A DNA stretch of 64,000 bases from Branchipolynoe longqiensis (taxonomy: Eukaryota > Annelida > Polychaeta > Phyllodocida > Polynoidae). Of the stretch, positions 52,196 to 61,164 are shown piece by piece. Where the stretch lies: positions 74,685,543-74,749,542 of the forward strand of contig CM059193.1 in the NCBI GenBank assembly GCA_030323885.1, given 5' to 3'. The notes under the pieces were generated by a model that made no database searches, was not told the origin of the DNA, and saw nothing but the letters and a program-made list of their open reading frames with translations. Within the stretch, counting starts at the first letter, position 1. Each line of letters opens with the position of its first letter. The position numbers were made by a program, and so were the translations under genes.

Positions 52196-52467
52196 GCTCT
52201 AGGTGCTATATTTCCTATTCGTCTCACTCCACAGTACTAGTAAGTTAGTAACAATATTGTTTTAGTGATAGTGAGCTATTAAGGATTGTATTGTATTTAT
52301 ATTGCGGCACTAATGTTCTCTTACATCATATTTGAGTTAGTACGGACGTAATTATATTAGTAGTTAGCCATTAAACAATTCATTGTACAATGACTGAGTG
52401 ATTCTGATGTCCTTCTATTACCAGTCAGTTACTATGAATTTCCTCTTATACCGATTTTGAGGATAAT
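52196..52467. other. Unassigned DNA
   Basis: No repeat recognised. Confidence 0.3.
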
Positions 52468-52805
52468 AACAAAGTAACGCTTGTTTTATTTAATGACGGC
52501 TCTAGAGCCCATTGATTTGTATCATCGGCTATTGGACATCAAACATGTGGTCATTCTAACATATTTCTTTGGAGGAAACCCATTGCCGCCACATGGGATA
52601 CTCTTTCCGATAAACAACAAGGGGTCTTTTATGTGCACTTTCCCACAGACAGGACAGCACATACCACAGCCTTTGATGAGCCAGTTGTGTATCACTTGTT
52701 GGAACGGAAAATAGCCCAAACTGCAAATTGCAAATGGGTCCAATGAGCAGGATTGATCAGATTACCTTCACAGGTGGACACTTTACTGTCTGAGCTACGT
52801 CCCGC
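52468..52805 (-). repeat. SINE B (minus), full length
   Basis: In minus sense: GGGACGTAGCTCAGACAGTA (A box), a B-box region at about 52750 (GGTAATCTGATCAATCCTGC), GGGCTATTTTCCGTTCCAAC, CAAAGGCTGTGGTATGTGCT, AAAAGACCCCTTGTTGTTTA, GGTTTCCTCCAAAGAAATAT, CTCTAGAGCCGTCATTAAAT and an AAAC-rich tail. About 335 bp. The head and tail match a SINE I recall from mollusc sequences, the main taxonomic hint in the window. Confidence 0.85.
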
Positions 52806-53107
52806 TCTTTATTGAGGATATACAGGGTTGGCCAAAAGTGTGCATAATATGCAGAGGAAATAAGCCCTTTTTTCAGAACATATATGTTCCATACGGTGGC
52901 CATTATTTTCAAAACAGATTCGTATATGCTTCCACCACTCTTGAAGAACGCACTTTGACACATTTGGTGTTATACTTGAAATGCTTGTACTTGTGTGTAC
53001 ATTGATCATGTGGAAATAAATATTTTATTATTTTTATTTATTATTATAACTCCTAGTATTAGTGAGTTATTCCTAACTTGATTTGTATTAGCATTTAATT
53101 CAGGATT
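52806..53107. other. Unassigned DNA
   Basis: No recognisable element. Confidence 0.35.
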
Positions 53108-54165
53108 TGGTTGGTTGGTTGTCGGAGTTTTACGTCGTGGTGACATCTAAGCCCGTCCTGATAAGGCCTTAGATGTTGCTAGGACGTAAAGCAACAACAA
53201 ACAAACAATCTAAGGTCATATCAGGATGGGTACCGACTTGTGACAGTCCGCGATCATGGTGACTTTATAGTACTGCCCCACTGACGTGATATCCCACTCA
53301 GTCACATTATCCTGACACTGAGCCAACAAGTCCTTGCCCTATCCTAATAATGCCGAGCGCCAGGCTAGGAAACAAGAAGTATACATTTTTACGTCATTGG
53401 TTTCACTCGACCTGGGCCCTTATGCAGGAGTCGGTGGTAGCGGGTTTTGGTGTTACAGCCTATTACCGGGTAGCTATCGCCGACGTCGAGAACTGTGTCA
53501 AGTCGTATGCAGGAGCGCGTAACACTTTGATTATAGCTACACGTGAAGTTATTTATAGATTTGGGAAATCCCTCTGTGTCATGTAGCCCCAAATCTATTC
53601 AATGCTCTCATATTTAACAGAATTACAAACGCAATAAGTGAAATTTTATCAATTTAACCCTAAATTTGAAGCGTTATTAAGGCTACCGCCGCATTGGCGG
53701 CGATATTAATATTTTCAAACTGACGAATGTAAGCAACAGCCGCTGCCACCGCCAGTATGGAAACCGACGTCGATGCGGCGGCAGCGTCGGCGATTTGTTT
53801 ACTTTACATTCGTCGATTTGAAAACATTAATATCTCCGCCGATGCGGCAGAGACGTTAAATTTGCTTCGAATTTAGGGTTAATTTGTTGAAATTTCACTT
53901 ATTGCGTATTTAATTCTGTTAAATATGGTCGCATTGAATAGATTTGGGCCTAATGCACTCGCTATACCTCCTATCTACCAGGGGTAGCGTACCACCATTT
54001 ACGGTTTTGGTGTTAGGCCTATCACCGACTCGTGCATCCAACTTTTCGCCGCTACCCGGGAAATTCCTGGCTACCACCGTTTCGGCTCGCTAACACCGAA
54101 TACCACCGACTCCTGCATATAGGCCTAGGGTTGTAATCCTTCGATCTACCAAAATTTTGTGTCAG
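53108..54165 (-). repeat. SINE A (minus), split beside the B box by a foldback element
   Basis: Tail and body at 53108-53413 (TTGGAGTTTTACGTC-type start, TTATCCTGACACTGAGCCAA, TACGTCATTGGTTTCACTCG, ACCTG), head at 54127-54165 (AGGGTTGTAATCCTTCGATC). A small inverted tail insert at about 53152-53205 (GCCTTAGATGTTGCTAGGAC) sits near the 3' end, similar to 34599-34627. Confidence 0.75.
53414..54126. mobile_element. Foldback element E3, 713 bp, nearly palindromic
   Basis: Termini GGGCCCTTATGCAGGAGTCG and CGACTCCTGCATATAGGCCT. Inner arms 53586-53735 (CCAAATCTATTCAATGCTCT, TTTAACCCTAAATTTGAAGC) and 53800-53950 (GAATTTAGGGTTAATTTGTT, GTCGCATTGAATAGATTTGG) are inverted copies of the E module, with a CGCCGCTGCCACCGCC-rich centre. 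It can fold into one long hairpin. No transposase. Confidence 0.8.
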
Positions 54166-54519
54166 GAAGAATATAATATGAATTGTAAAGTGGTGCATAT
54201 CCTAACATGTATTGGCGTTGCTGTCTCAAACCACCTGATGCAGTGCACCACGGACGCTCTTAACAAGCATCAGTGACAGCAGGAGATATAATATATGGTG
54301 GAGATGGTGCAGACCCCCAACACACTCTGAACCAGACCCCGCCTAGATCTATTTATAACCCTCATTAAGGGAGGGGAGGCGCGGCAAGAAGTGTGCGGTG
54401 AGCGAGGAATAAAAGGCACGTTGAATGGTAGATGTATAGAGTATATTCTATTGATCAGTTTTTGCCCGATATTCGATTGTGCGCCATGGAGTGGGACGTA
54501 GCTCATTCCGTACACATGT
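54166..54519. other. Unassigned DNA
   Basis: A 99-codon minus-strand frame at 54270-54569 overlaps the start of SINE B and is not supported. Confidence 0.35.
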
Positions 54520-54812
54520 CCACATGTAACGGTTTGGGTCATCCGATTGATCCTGCTCAGTGGACCCATTCACGGTTTGGGCTATTTTCCGTTCCAACCA
54601 GTGCTGCAGAACTGGTTCATCAAAAGCTGTGGTATGTGATGTCCGGTGCATATAATAGACCCCTTGCTGCGTATTGGAATGGGCAGCATATGTGCTGGCA
54701 GCAGGTTTCCACTAAATAAGCATGTCAGAATGACCATGTGTTTGATGTCCAATAACCAATGATAAAAATCAATGTGCTCTAGAGGCGTCGTTAAATAAAA
54801 CAAACATTTATA
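54520..54812 (+). repeat. SINE B, lacking the A box
   Basis: GTAACGGTTTGGGTCATCCG, GGGCTATTTTCCGTTCCAAC, ATCAAAAGCTGTGGTATGTG, GCAGCAGGTTTCCACTAAAT, CTCTAGAGGCGTCGTTAAAT and AAACAAACATTTATA. The minus-strand frames through it simply read the SINE. Confidence 0.85.
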
Positions 54813-55019
54813 TGGATTCTGACGCATCTTAGGAGTTTCAACCATACTCTGCAGATAAACCATTTCTGTAGACGCCAAACACACAGCTGTGTTCGGATCC
54901 ATTATGTTATGTGACTAAATATGTTTTCTACATTTTCTTTATATCTTAACCCGAACAAACTAAGCGGGATCCATATAATAATCTTTTTAGTTGTAAGGTG
55001 GCTGTCTCAAAAACCATTA
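54813..55019. other. Unassigned DNA
   Basis: Nothing recognised. Confidence 0.3.
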
Positions 55020-55024
55020 AACAC

Positions 55025-55545
55025 ATCAATCAATCAATAGTTCCGTCCTCTAGTCGAGGGTTGGATGCAATGGTTCTCCACTTGTCCCGATGGTGTGCTG
55101 TTCTGATAGACTGTGGATAATTCAAGCCTGTCCACTGTGAAATATTTGTAAACCATGATGTTCTTGGTCTCCGTCTCCCTCTGCTGCCATTCACCTTCCC
55201 TTCCAACAATGTGCGGTATATTGAGCTCTGACGAATGATGTGGCCAAAATAAATAAGGTTCTTTGTCTGTATAGTGGCAAACAAGCTTTTCTTATTTTTA
55301 ATTTTTCTGAGAACTTCTTTGTTGGTGATCTTCTTTGTCCATGATGTTTTCATCATCCTTCGATAAGTCCACATCTCAAATGCTGCTAAACGTTTGTACA
55401 TTTTCTTAGAGATTGTCCATGTCTCAGCCCCATACATTAGAGTAGACCACACATAACACTGAAGAATACGCTTCCTTGTTTGTAAGATATTAATACAAAC
55501 AATACAATTAAACACATAACTGTGGATTTTCTTTTTCATATCATG
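55025..55545 (-). pseudogene. LINE gamma, C-terminal fragment, copy 2 (longer)
   Basis: An uninterrupted frame of about 170 codons: ILQCYVWSTLMYGAETWTIS, FEMWTYRRMMKTSWTKKI, NLIYFGHIIRQSSIYRTLL, GRRRPRTSWFTNISQWTGL, DKWRTIASNPRLEDGTID, stop. YGAETWT, the Y-F-G-H-I-x-R core and R-P-R-T-S-W are hallmarks of the segment 3' of the polymerase in animal non-LTR elements. 5'-truncated, with a CAATCAATCAAT (minus: ATTGATTGATTG) 3' tail at 55025. Abuts SINE A at 55553. Confidence 0.85.
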
Positions 55546-55552
55546 TTTGTTT

Positions 55553-55893
55553 GTTGTTGTCTTGCATCCTGGCAACATCTAAGGTCATATCAGGACGGGC
55601 ACCGGCTTGTGACACTCATGTCGACTGCATAGTACTGCCCCTCTGGGAGATCAGGACGCCAGCACCATGACCTGATATCCCACTCAGTCACATTATCCTG
55701 CCACTGAGCCAACCAGTCCTTGCCCTATCCTAATAATGCCAAGCACCTGGCTAGGAAGCGACAAGTATACATTTTTAAGTCATTACTTTGACTCGACCAG
55801 GGTTCTGAACCCACAAACCCATGTGTTCGGATCTCCCGATCTCCCAAAACAGGAGGCAGATGCTCAACTCATTTTGCCATCCCGTCAGGCCGA
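55553..55893 (-). repeat. SINE A (minus), full length, type-II head
   Basis: TCTTGCATCCTGGCAACATC, ATCCCACTCAGTCACATTAT, GCGACAAGTATACATTTTTA, B box CCAGGGTTCTGAACCC, GTTCGGATCTCCCGATCTCC, CATTTTGCCATCCCGTCAGG. Confidence 0.9.
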
Positions 55894-55945
55894 ATCATAG
55901 GATGTATATAGTTGGTACTCCTCCTTCTCCTCGTCACTCGCATTT

Positions 55946-56252
55946 TTAGTTTTTTTGGTCCATTAGTTGTTTAAGCAGGGTAAATTTCAGTCATAGACGA
56001 CTGGTCTTCCTCATTCCACTGCTTGTCGATAGAAAGCCCGAGCCTACACTTTTACCGACCCAAGGGATTTTTAGCCTCCCACACCACATAGACATGGTAT
56101 GAGAGCAACCGGCCTTTGATGACTCTGTAGGTTATACACAGCGGTGGAAATCCAAATTGGCAGAGTGGAGGCACGGGGAATCGAACCGCCGACCCTCAAA
56201 TTAGGAGTCTGACCTAGAAAAAAGTCAGACACTCTAACCACTCCGCCACATT
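55946..56252 (-). repeat. SINE C (minus), tail type T2
   Basis: TTTGGTCCATTAGTTGTTTA, TTCAGTCATAGACGACTGGT (T2), CTTTTACCGACCCAAGGGAT, B box GGGGAATCGAACCGCCGACC, A box CTCTAACCACTCCGCCACA. Confidence 0.85.
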
Positions 56253-56516
56253 GATCGTGCCTTGTACTCTAATATACCACGCTATATACAGAGAATAATA
56301 CCTGCCTTCAGCCATCCCTGTGGTCAGTGAACCCCTGCTCTAAGTAAGGTATTAAATGTCTTTGTTTAAGTAGATTGCCTCTGCGATGACAGGTCAGATG
56401 TTATCTTAGCATATTATTGGTTTGGATACAGCGGTGTCAATTGAATTCGATTCACACAGGATATGTCAGCTTAGGCTTATGCCTAATCCAGTTCAGCATA
56501 ACTTCGTAAAGCCCAA
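56253..56516. other. Unassigned DNA
   Basis: Nothing recognised. Confidence 0.3.
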
Positions 56517-56519
56517 GTC

Positions 56520-57209
56520 ACACTTACCCGGACGAGCCCCGGAATTTTAGCCGGACCACCCCAGGACCACTCCCCCGGATCACCCCGGACAGCCCCGGAT
56601 AAAATCGGTATTTTGGTCAGGTTTGGGCTCGCTGTCACACCTACGAGCCACAGTCTAGCCAGAGGCTGGACCACTCCCAGACTACCCAGTGTATCCACGG
56701 AGTAGTCACGGATCAGTCCCGGATCATCCTGGGCTGATCCATGGTAAACTGGGCTATCCGTGGCGATCCGTGGTTAATCCGTGGTCATCCGGCTTATTTT
56801 TTTGTCCTGGTCTTATCCAGGCAGTCCTGGAGTGGTCCGTGGCTATGTCGGGGCTAGTCCGGGCTAGTCCGGGGCTGGTCTGGGTTAAACCGTGGCTAAA
56901 ACATGGCTCATCTTGTTTTGAAAACACCTGGACTGCCCGGACTGCCCCGGACGGTACATGGACTGGATTACATCCGGATGATGCCGGATGATGGCGGATC
57001 GATCCCGGATTGCTATACTCCCCGGATCGTCCCGGATGTTTTAAACATTTTAAAACATCTGGGGCCGACCCCAGATGAGGCCGGACAAGCTAAGGATCAC
57101 CAAGGATCACCAAGGATCAGCCACGGATCACGCCGGATCGCCACGGACCACGCCGGATCACGGTCCGGGGCTCGTCCGGCCCCTGATCCGGGTAGGTGTG
57201 ACCTAGTCT
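56520..57209. mobile_element. MITE H3, 690 bp, TAA-flanked
   Basis: Left AGCCCAAGTCACACTTACCC, right GGGTAGGTGTGACCTAGTCT, with TAA at 56517-56519 and 57210-57212. The interior consists of recurrent CCGGATCA, CCCGGA, TCCGTGG and TCCGGGC words and GTTTTAAACATTTTAAAACA near 57035. Full-length form of H1. Open frames on both strands are built of these words. Confidence 0.8.
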
Positions 57210-57214
57210 TAAGT

Positions 57215-57394
57215 CAGTGGCATACCTAGGGTATGGCAAATATGACACGCGCCCTGGGCGCCACGTGAAGGGGACGGCACTTGAGCTGATATTATGGTAA
57301 ACATATCTAAAAGACTGGCGGGTGTCAGATGTTTGGACAGGGAGCACAATTTTAGTGCTTGCCATAGGCGCTATTTTTGGTAGATACGCCACTG
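57215..57394. mobile_element. MITE L, 180 bp
   Basis: CAGTGGCATACCTAGGGTAT at the left, TTGGTAGATACGCCACTG at the right. CAGTGGCGTA-type ends are a frequent signature of hAT-related MITEs in animals, but no 8-bp target duplication is visible because MITE H3 lies almost immediately to the left. Confidence 0.6.
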
Positions 57395-57544
57395 CATACA
57401 GATCCAACAGGCAATTTCATATCCATATACTTGCTTCATCTGGGTCAAACAGATCATGGAAAAAGAAACTCTAGAACTGCATTGAAAGCCGTGGCTAAGT
57501 ACCCCATCTCCCATTCCTAACCACATAACTGTGAGTGACTGAGG

Positions 57545-57970
57545 GTTTACCGTCCTACCAACATCTGCAGTCACACCAGGAAGAGCACCGGATGTTGTGA
57601 CAGCGCACACGCGGTGTAAGGTTTAATGACAGCTCAATAGTCCTGCCCCACTGGGGGTGCGGTGCACATGGAACCGTTCCGCAATATCCCACTCAGTCAG
57701 GTTGTTTTGATACTGGGCCAACTAGTTCTTTTTCTTTCTTTTTTAAGGGTGCATTAGTTGATTAAACATGGGGAATTTCAATCGCGGTTGATTGGTCTTC
57801 CTCACTCCACTGCTCCTTGCCCTATCTTAAGAATGCGCATTGCCAGACTAGGAAGCCACATGTATACATTTTTAAGTCATTGGTTTGACTCGACCAGGGT
57901 TCAAACCCACGATCTGCTGATCTACCAACACAGGAGACGGACGCTGTAACTCATTCGGCCATCCCTTCTG
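57545..57970 (-). repeat. SINE A (minus), tail joined to T2-type head copy
   Basis: 57545-57730 is a diverged SINE A 3' half (GTCCTACCAACATCTGCAGT, CAATATCCCACTCAGTCAGG). 57735-57815 is reversed tail T2 (GCATTAGTTGATTAAACATG, TTGGTCTTCCTCACTCCACT), joined to a SINE A 5' half (CCTATCTTAAGAATGCGCAT, GACTCGACCAGGGTTCAAAC, TCATTCGGCCATCCCTTCTG). So a SINE A/T2 chimera lies next to, or inside, an ordinary SINE A copy. Confidence 0.65.
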
Positions 57971-58039
57971 GTTGTGCTTACGTTATCCTAGTACACCTAG
58001 TAATGCAGTCAGCCAGTGGTGAGTGTCAAATTAGTTATG

Positions 58040-58445
58040 GGGTGGATGGTGGTGGTGTTGTGTGGTGGTGTGTGGTGGTGGTGTGTGGTGGTGGTGTCTG
58101 ATGGTGGTGGTGTGGGTGGCGATGGTGGTGATGATGGTGGTGATGGTGGTACTGATGTTTGTGCTGGTGGTGGTAATGGTGGTGAGGGTGGTGGTGATGC
58201 TGGTGGTGGTGGTGTGGTTGTGTGGATGGTGGCAGTGTGTGGTGGTTATTTGAGGATGCTGGTGATGGTGATGATGGTTGTGGTGGTTATGATGGTGATG
58301 CTGGTGGTGGTGTGGTTGTGTGGATGGTGGCAGTGTGTGGTGGTTATTTTAGGGTGGTGGTGATAGTTATGATGGTTGTGGTGGTGATGATGGTGGTGAT
58401 AGTTATGATGGTGGTGATAGTTATGATGGTTGTGGTGGTGATGGT
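58040..58445. repeat. GGT/GATGGT-rich satellite
   Basis: TGGTGGTGTGTGGTGGTGGT and GATGGTGGTGATAGTTATGA units. A segment of about 100 bp (GTGTGGTTGTGTGGATGGTG, GGCAGTGTGTGGTGGTTATT) is duplicated at 58211 and 58310. Open frames are compositional. Confidence 0.9.
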
Positions 58446-58460
58446 ATTGTAGAAGAAAGT

Positions 58461-58695
58461 GAAGAGTTCAGGCGCAAAACCCTGTATATGCCAATCAAAA
58501 TATTTAACTAAAATTAAAATCTTTACCTGAAAATAATTATAATTTTCCTTAATTGCACTTTTCTTGTGAGACATGATTATGCAGGAATGGATAACAACGA
58601 AGCGATACAACAAAATATAATTTTTGAATGTTTGATTCCAATGTTTTTCCTAATTTTGGGATTGGCGTTAATGGGGTTTTGCGCCTGAGCTCTTC
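58461..58695. mobile_element. MITE G, complete, AAGT-flanked
   Basis: GAAGAGTTCAGGCGCAAAAC at the left, GGTTTTGCGCCTGAGCTCTT at the right, and AAGT on both flanks (58457-58460, 58696-58699). 235 bp, the clearest family member. Confidence 0.85.
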
Positions 58696-58741
58696 AAGTG
58701 TCGTTTTCTACACACATCCCTGAGCCTGTTCAGCATTGTGT

Positions 58742-59066
58742 TGTTGTTGGAGTTTTACGTGCTGGCAACATCTAAGGTCACATCAGGATGGGTACTGACT
58801 TGTAACAGTGTGCACTCATGGCAACTTTATAGTACTGCCCCACTGGGAGAACAGGCCGCCAGCACCATGACCTGATATCCCACTCAGTCACGTTATCCTG
58901 ACACCGAGCCAACCAGTCCTTGCCCTATCCAAATTACGCCAAGTGCCTAGCTAGGAAGTGACAAGTGTACATTTTAACATCATGGTTTTGACTCGACTAG
59001 GAACCAAACTCCCGACCTTCCGAAAGCGAACCCCGCGCTCCACCGGTTATGCGAGGGCGCCCGGTA
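58742..59066 (-). repeat. SINE A (minus), full length, type-I head
   Basis: GTTGTTGGAGTTTTACGTGC, ATGGCAACTTTATAGTACTG, ATCCCACTCAGTCACGTTAT, GGAACCAAACTCCCGACCTT, CGCGCTCCACCGGTTATGCG. Confidence 0.9.
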
Positions 59067-59334
59067 GTTCAGCGTTGTAAACCGGACATTGCACTCGGGT
59101 CCGTAATCCGTCACCGTGTCACCAGAACCATCCGCCAGGGGGATGCAAACTGTCGGAGTGAATTAACTAAATGATATCATTATTGACTCTCAGACGGAGA
59201 GCTTTTTTACTAATAACCGGCCTATTTTTTTAAACCCCAAGTTTGTTTCCTCGGCGGATACGTTCTTGACAACTAGGATGAAAGGGTCCTTGTTTGTCAA
59301 CTCTTTTGTCAAATTACTGTTGTTCACATGTTAG
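59067..59334. other. Unassigned DNA
   Basis: Nothing recognised. Confidence 0.3.
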
Positions 59335-59890
59335 TTGATTAAGTTGATTAAGAAATTTCAATCATTGAAAATTGGTCTTCGTCATTCCGCTGCCCTTTGC
59401 CCTATTCTAGTGCAGGTTAGGGAGCAACAATTATACATTTTTAAGTCATTGGTTTGACTCAAGCAAGTTTTGAATATCATGACCTACTAAGACGGGAAAA
59501 TCAGACAGGATGACCGAATGAGTTGAGCATCCGTCTCCTGTTTTGGGAGATCAAGGGATCCGAACCCTTGGGTTTGTGGGTTTGAACGCTGGTCGAGTCA
59601 AACCGATGACTTAAAAATTGATATTTCTTGTTTCCTAGCCAGGTCCTTGGCATTATTAGGATAGTGCAAGGACTGGTTTGCTCAGTGTCAGGATAATGTG
59701 ACTGAGTGGTATATCAGGTCATGGTGCTGGTGGCCTGGTCTCCCAGTGGAGCAGCACTATAAACGTTGCCATGATCGTGCATTTTCACAAGTCGGTACCG
59801 GTCCTGATATGACCTTAGATATTGCTAGAACGTAAAATAATAAGAAACAAACAAAAACAAAACCAAGACGGGAGACCGACCCTCGACTCA
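59335..59890 (-). repeat. SINE A/T2 chimera (minus), split by another SINE A
   Basis: Reversed T2 (TTGATTAAGAAATTTCAATC, TTGGTCTTCGTCATTCCGCT), then CCTATTCTAGTGCAGGTTAG, TCATTGGTTTGACTCAAGCA, CCTACTAAGACGGGA; it resumes at 59865 with AAGACGGGAGACCGACCCTC. Confidence 0.7.
59498..59864 (+). repeat. SINE A, full length, inserted in SINE A/T2
   Basis: Head GGATGACCGAATGAGTTGAG, type-II segment GGGATCCGAACCCTTGGGTT, B box GTGGGTTTGAACGCTGGTCG, body CTCAGTGTCAGGATAATGTG, tail GATATTGCTAGAACGTAAAA plus AAACAAACAAAAACAAAACC. Target duplication AAGACGGGA at 59489-59497 and 59865-59873. This defines the true ends of the SINE, about 367 bp with the A-rich tail. Confidence 0.9.
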
Positions 59891-59989
59891 TCTTATCTGA
59901 TTATTGTTAAGTGGAGTAGTCTCTGGCCGAAGGCTACTTGGTATCGCCATAGCGGAGATACTGATATGACGATTAAAGGTTAATAATAT

Positions 59990-60256
59990 TTGAGAGGTTC
60001 TGCCTTTTTTTTCTCCAAATAAATATATTAGGTTCATCATTATAATGTACCTTATTTTTGTTTGAATTAACTTTGATTTTAAATGGCTACCCTTAGATCT
60101 ATTTGGAATGAACACGTGTACAATTAATTTTGTTATGCTTGTTGAAATCCTGGTGCCATAGATTTCAGCAGTAGTAAGTTTAACAACATTGTCTTAGTAT
60201 TATTCCCTTCTATGCAACAAACAAATGCATAATAATTGTACCAGTACCTAAGTGGT
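59990..60256 (+). mobile_element. MITE D, partial, cut by SINE C
   Basis: CCAAATAAATATATTAGGTT, TGCCATAGATTTCAGCAGTA, CTTCTATGCAACAAACAAAT, GTACCAGTACCTAAG. The expected right end is replaced by SINE C at 60257. Confidence 0.6.
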
Positions 60257-60562
60257 GTTCTCTTTGGCGGAGTGGTTAGAGTGTCTGACTTTTTTCGAGG
60301 TCGGACTCCTAATCTGAAGGTCGGTGGTTCGATTCCCTGTGTGCCCACCTCTGCCAATTTGGATTTCCACTGCTGTGGATAACTTACAGCATCAACAAAG
60401 GCCGGTTGCTCTCATACCATGTGTATGTGGTGTGGGAGGTTAAAAATCCCTTGGGACGGTAAAAGTGTAGGCTCGGGCTTTCTATCGACAAACTGTTTAA
60501 TGGTGAAAACAAGTCTAGTCAGACTTATCCATTATAGGCAGTATAAATCTTCAAGATAGATA
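60257..60562 (+). repeat. SINE C, tail type T1
   Basis: A box TTGGCGGAGTGGTTAGAGTG, B box GGTCGGTGGTTCGATTCCCT, tail GGTGAAAACAAGTCTAGTCA and GGCAGTATAAATCTTCAAG. Close to the 21446 copy. Confidence 0.9.
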
Positions 60563-60579
60563 AGTTGGATTTATCAGAC

Positions 60580-60668
60580 CAGACGGGATAGCCGAATGAA
60601 TTAGAGCATTTGGCTCCTGTGTTGTTAGATCGTGAGATCATCGGTTCGAACACATGTCGAGTCAAAGC
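60580..60668 (+). repeat. SINE A head
   Basis: GGGATAGCCGAATGAATTAG, then ATCGGTTCGAACACATGTCG and AGTCAAAGC, cut off by the F-type element. Confidence 0.75.
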
Positions 60669-60830
60669 AATAGACGAGATCACCGTTCCGACTGCGCATA
60701 CGGCAAAAACGGCGTTGGCAGCAAAGCAAATATGTACAGCCATTGAGTTAGCCGATACGCATAGGGAAAAACTTTGATTTTATTCAAAATTAATAGAAAT
60801 ACATAAGAAGTTGGCACAAACATGCATGCA
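60669..60830. mobile_element. TIR element F1, partial
   Basis: AATAGACGAGATCACCGTTC, CGACTGCGCATACGG, GAGTTAGCCGATACGCATAG and TTTTATTCAAAATTAATAGA match the right end of 9904-10490 reversed. No second terminus. Confidence 0.6.
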
Positions 60831-61164
60831 CACATGCAATATAATGTAGTAGTACTGTGAAGCTTTCAGGCAAAGCAGATGTGTCCCGCACACTTCACAA
60901 AGTTTTAGTTTATTAACCTCTAATTCTAATAATCTTAACAAATTAAAAAACAAATATAAATATATAGGTTACCCTACAAACAAACAACAATCAAGAAAGC
61001 ATATTACTGCAATTAATGTCTCCGTCCAGGAAGATAAAGGAAATTAGAATATTCACAAGCAAAAGGAGTCAAAGGAGATCTTCTTGTCTTGGTAACAATT
61101 GAGTCATAATATTCCAGATTTTTTACCGTTTAAACTTCTTATGACCGAATCGTGTATGCAGGTA
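60831..61164. other. Unassigned AT-rich DNA
   Basis: Nothing recognised. Confidence 0.35.

Noticed and set aside
56689..57229. Frames of 100-108 codons in the CCGGA-rich region
   Set aside because: They lie wholly inside MITE H3 and are built from its repeated words.
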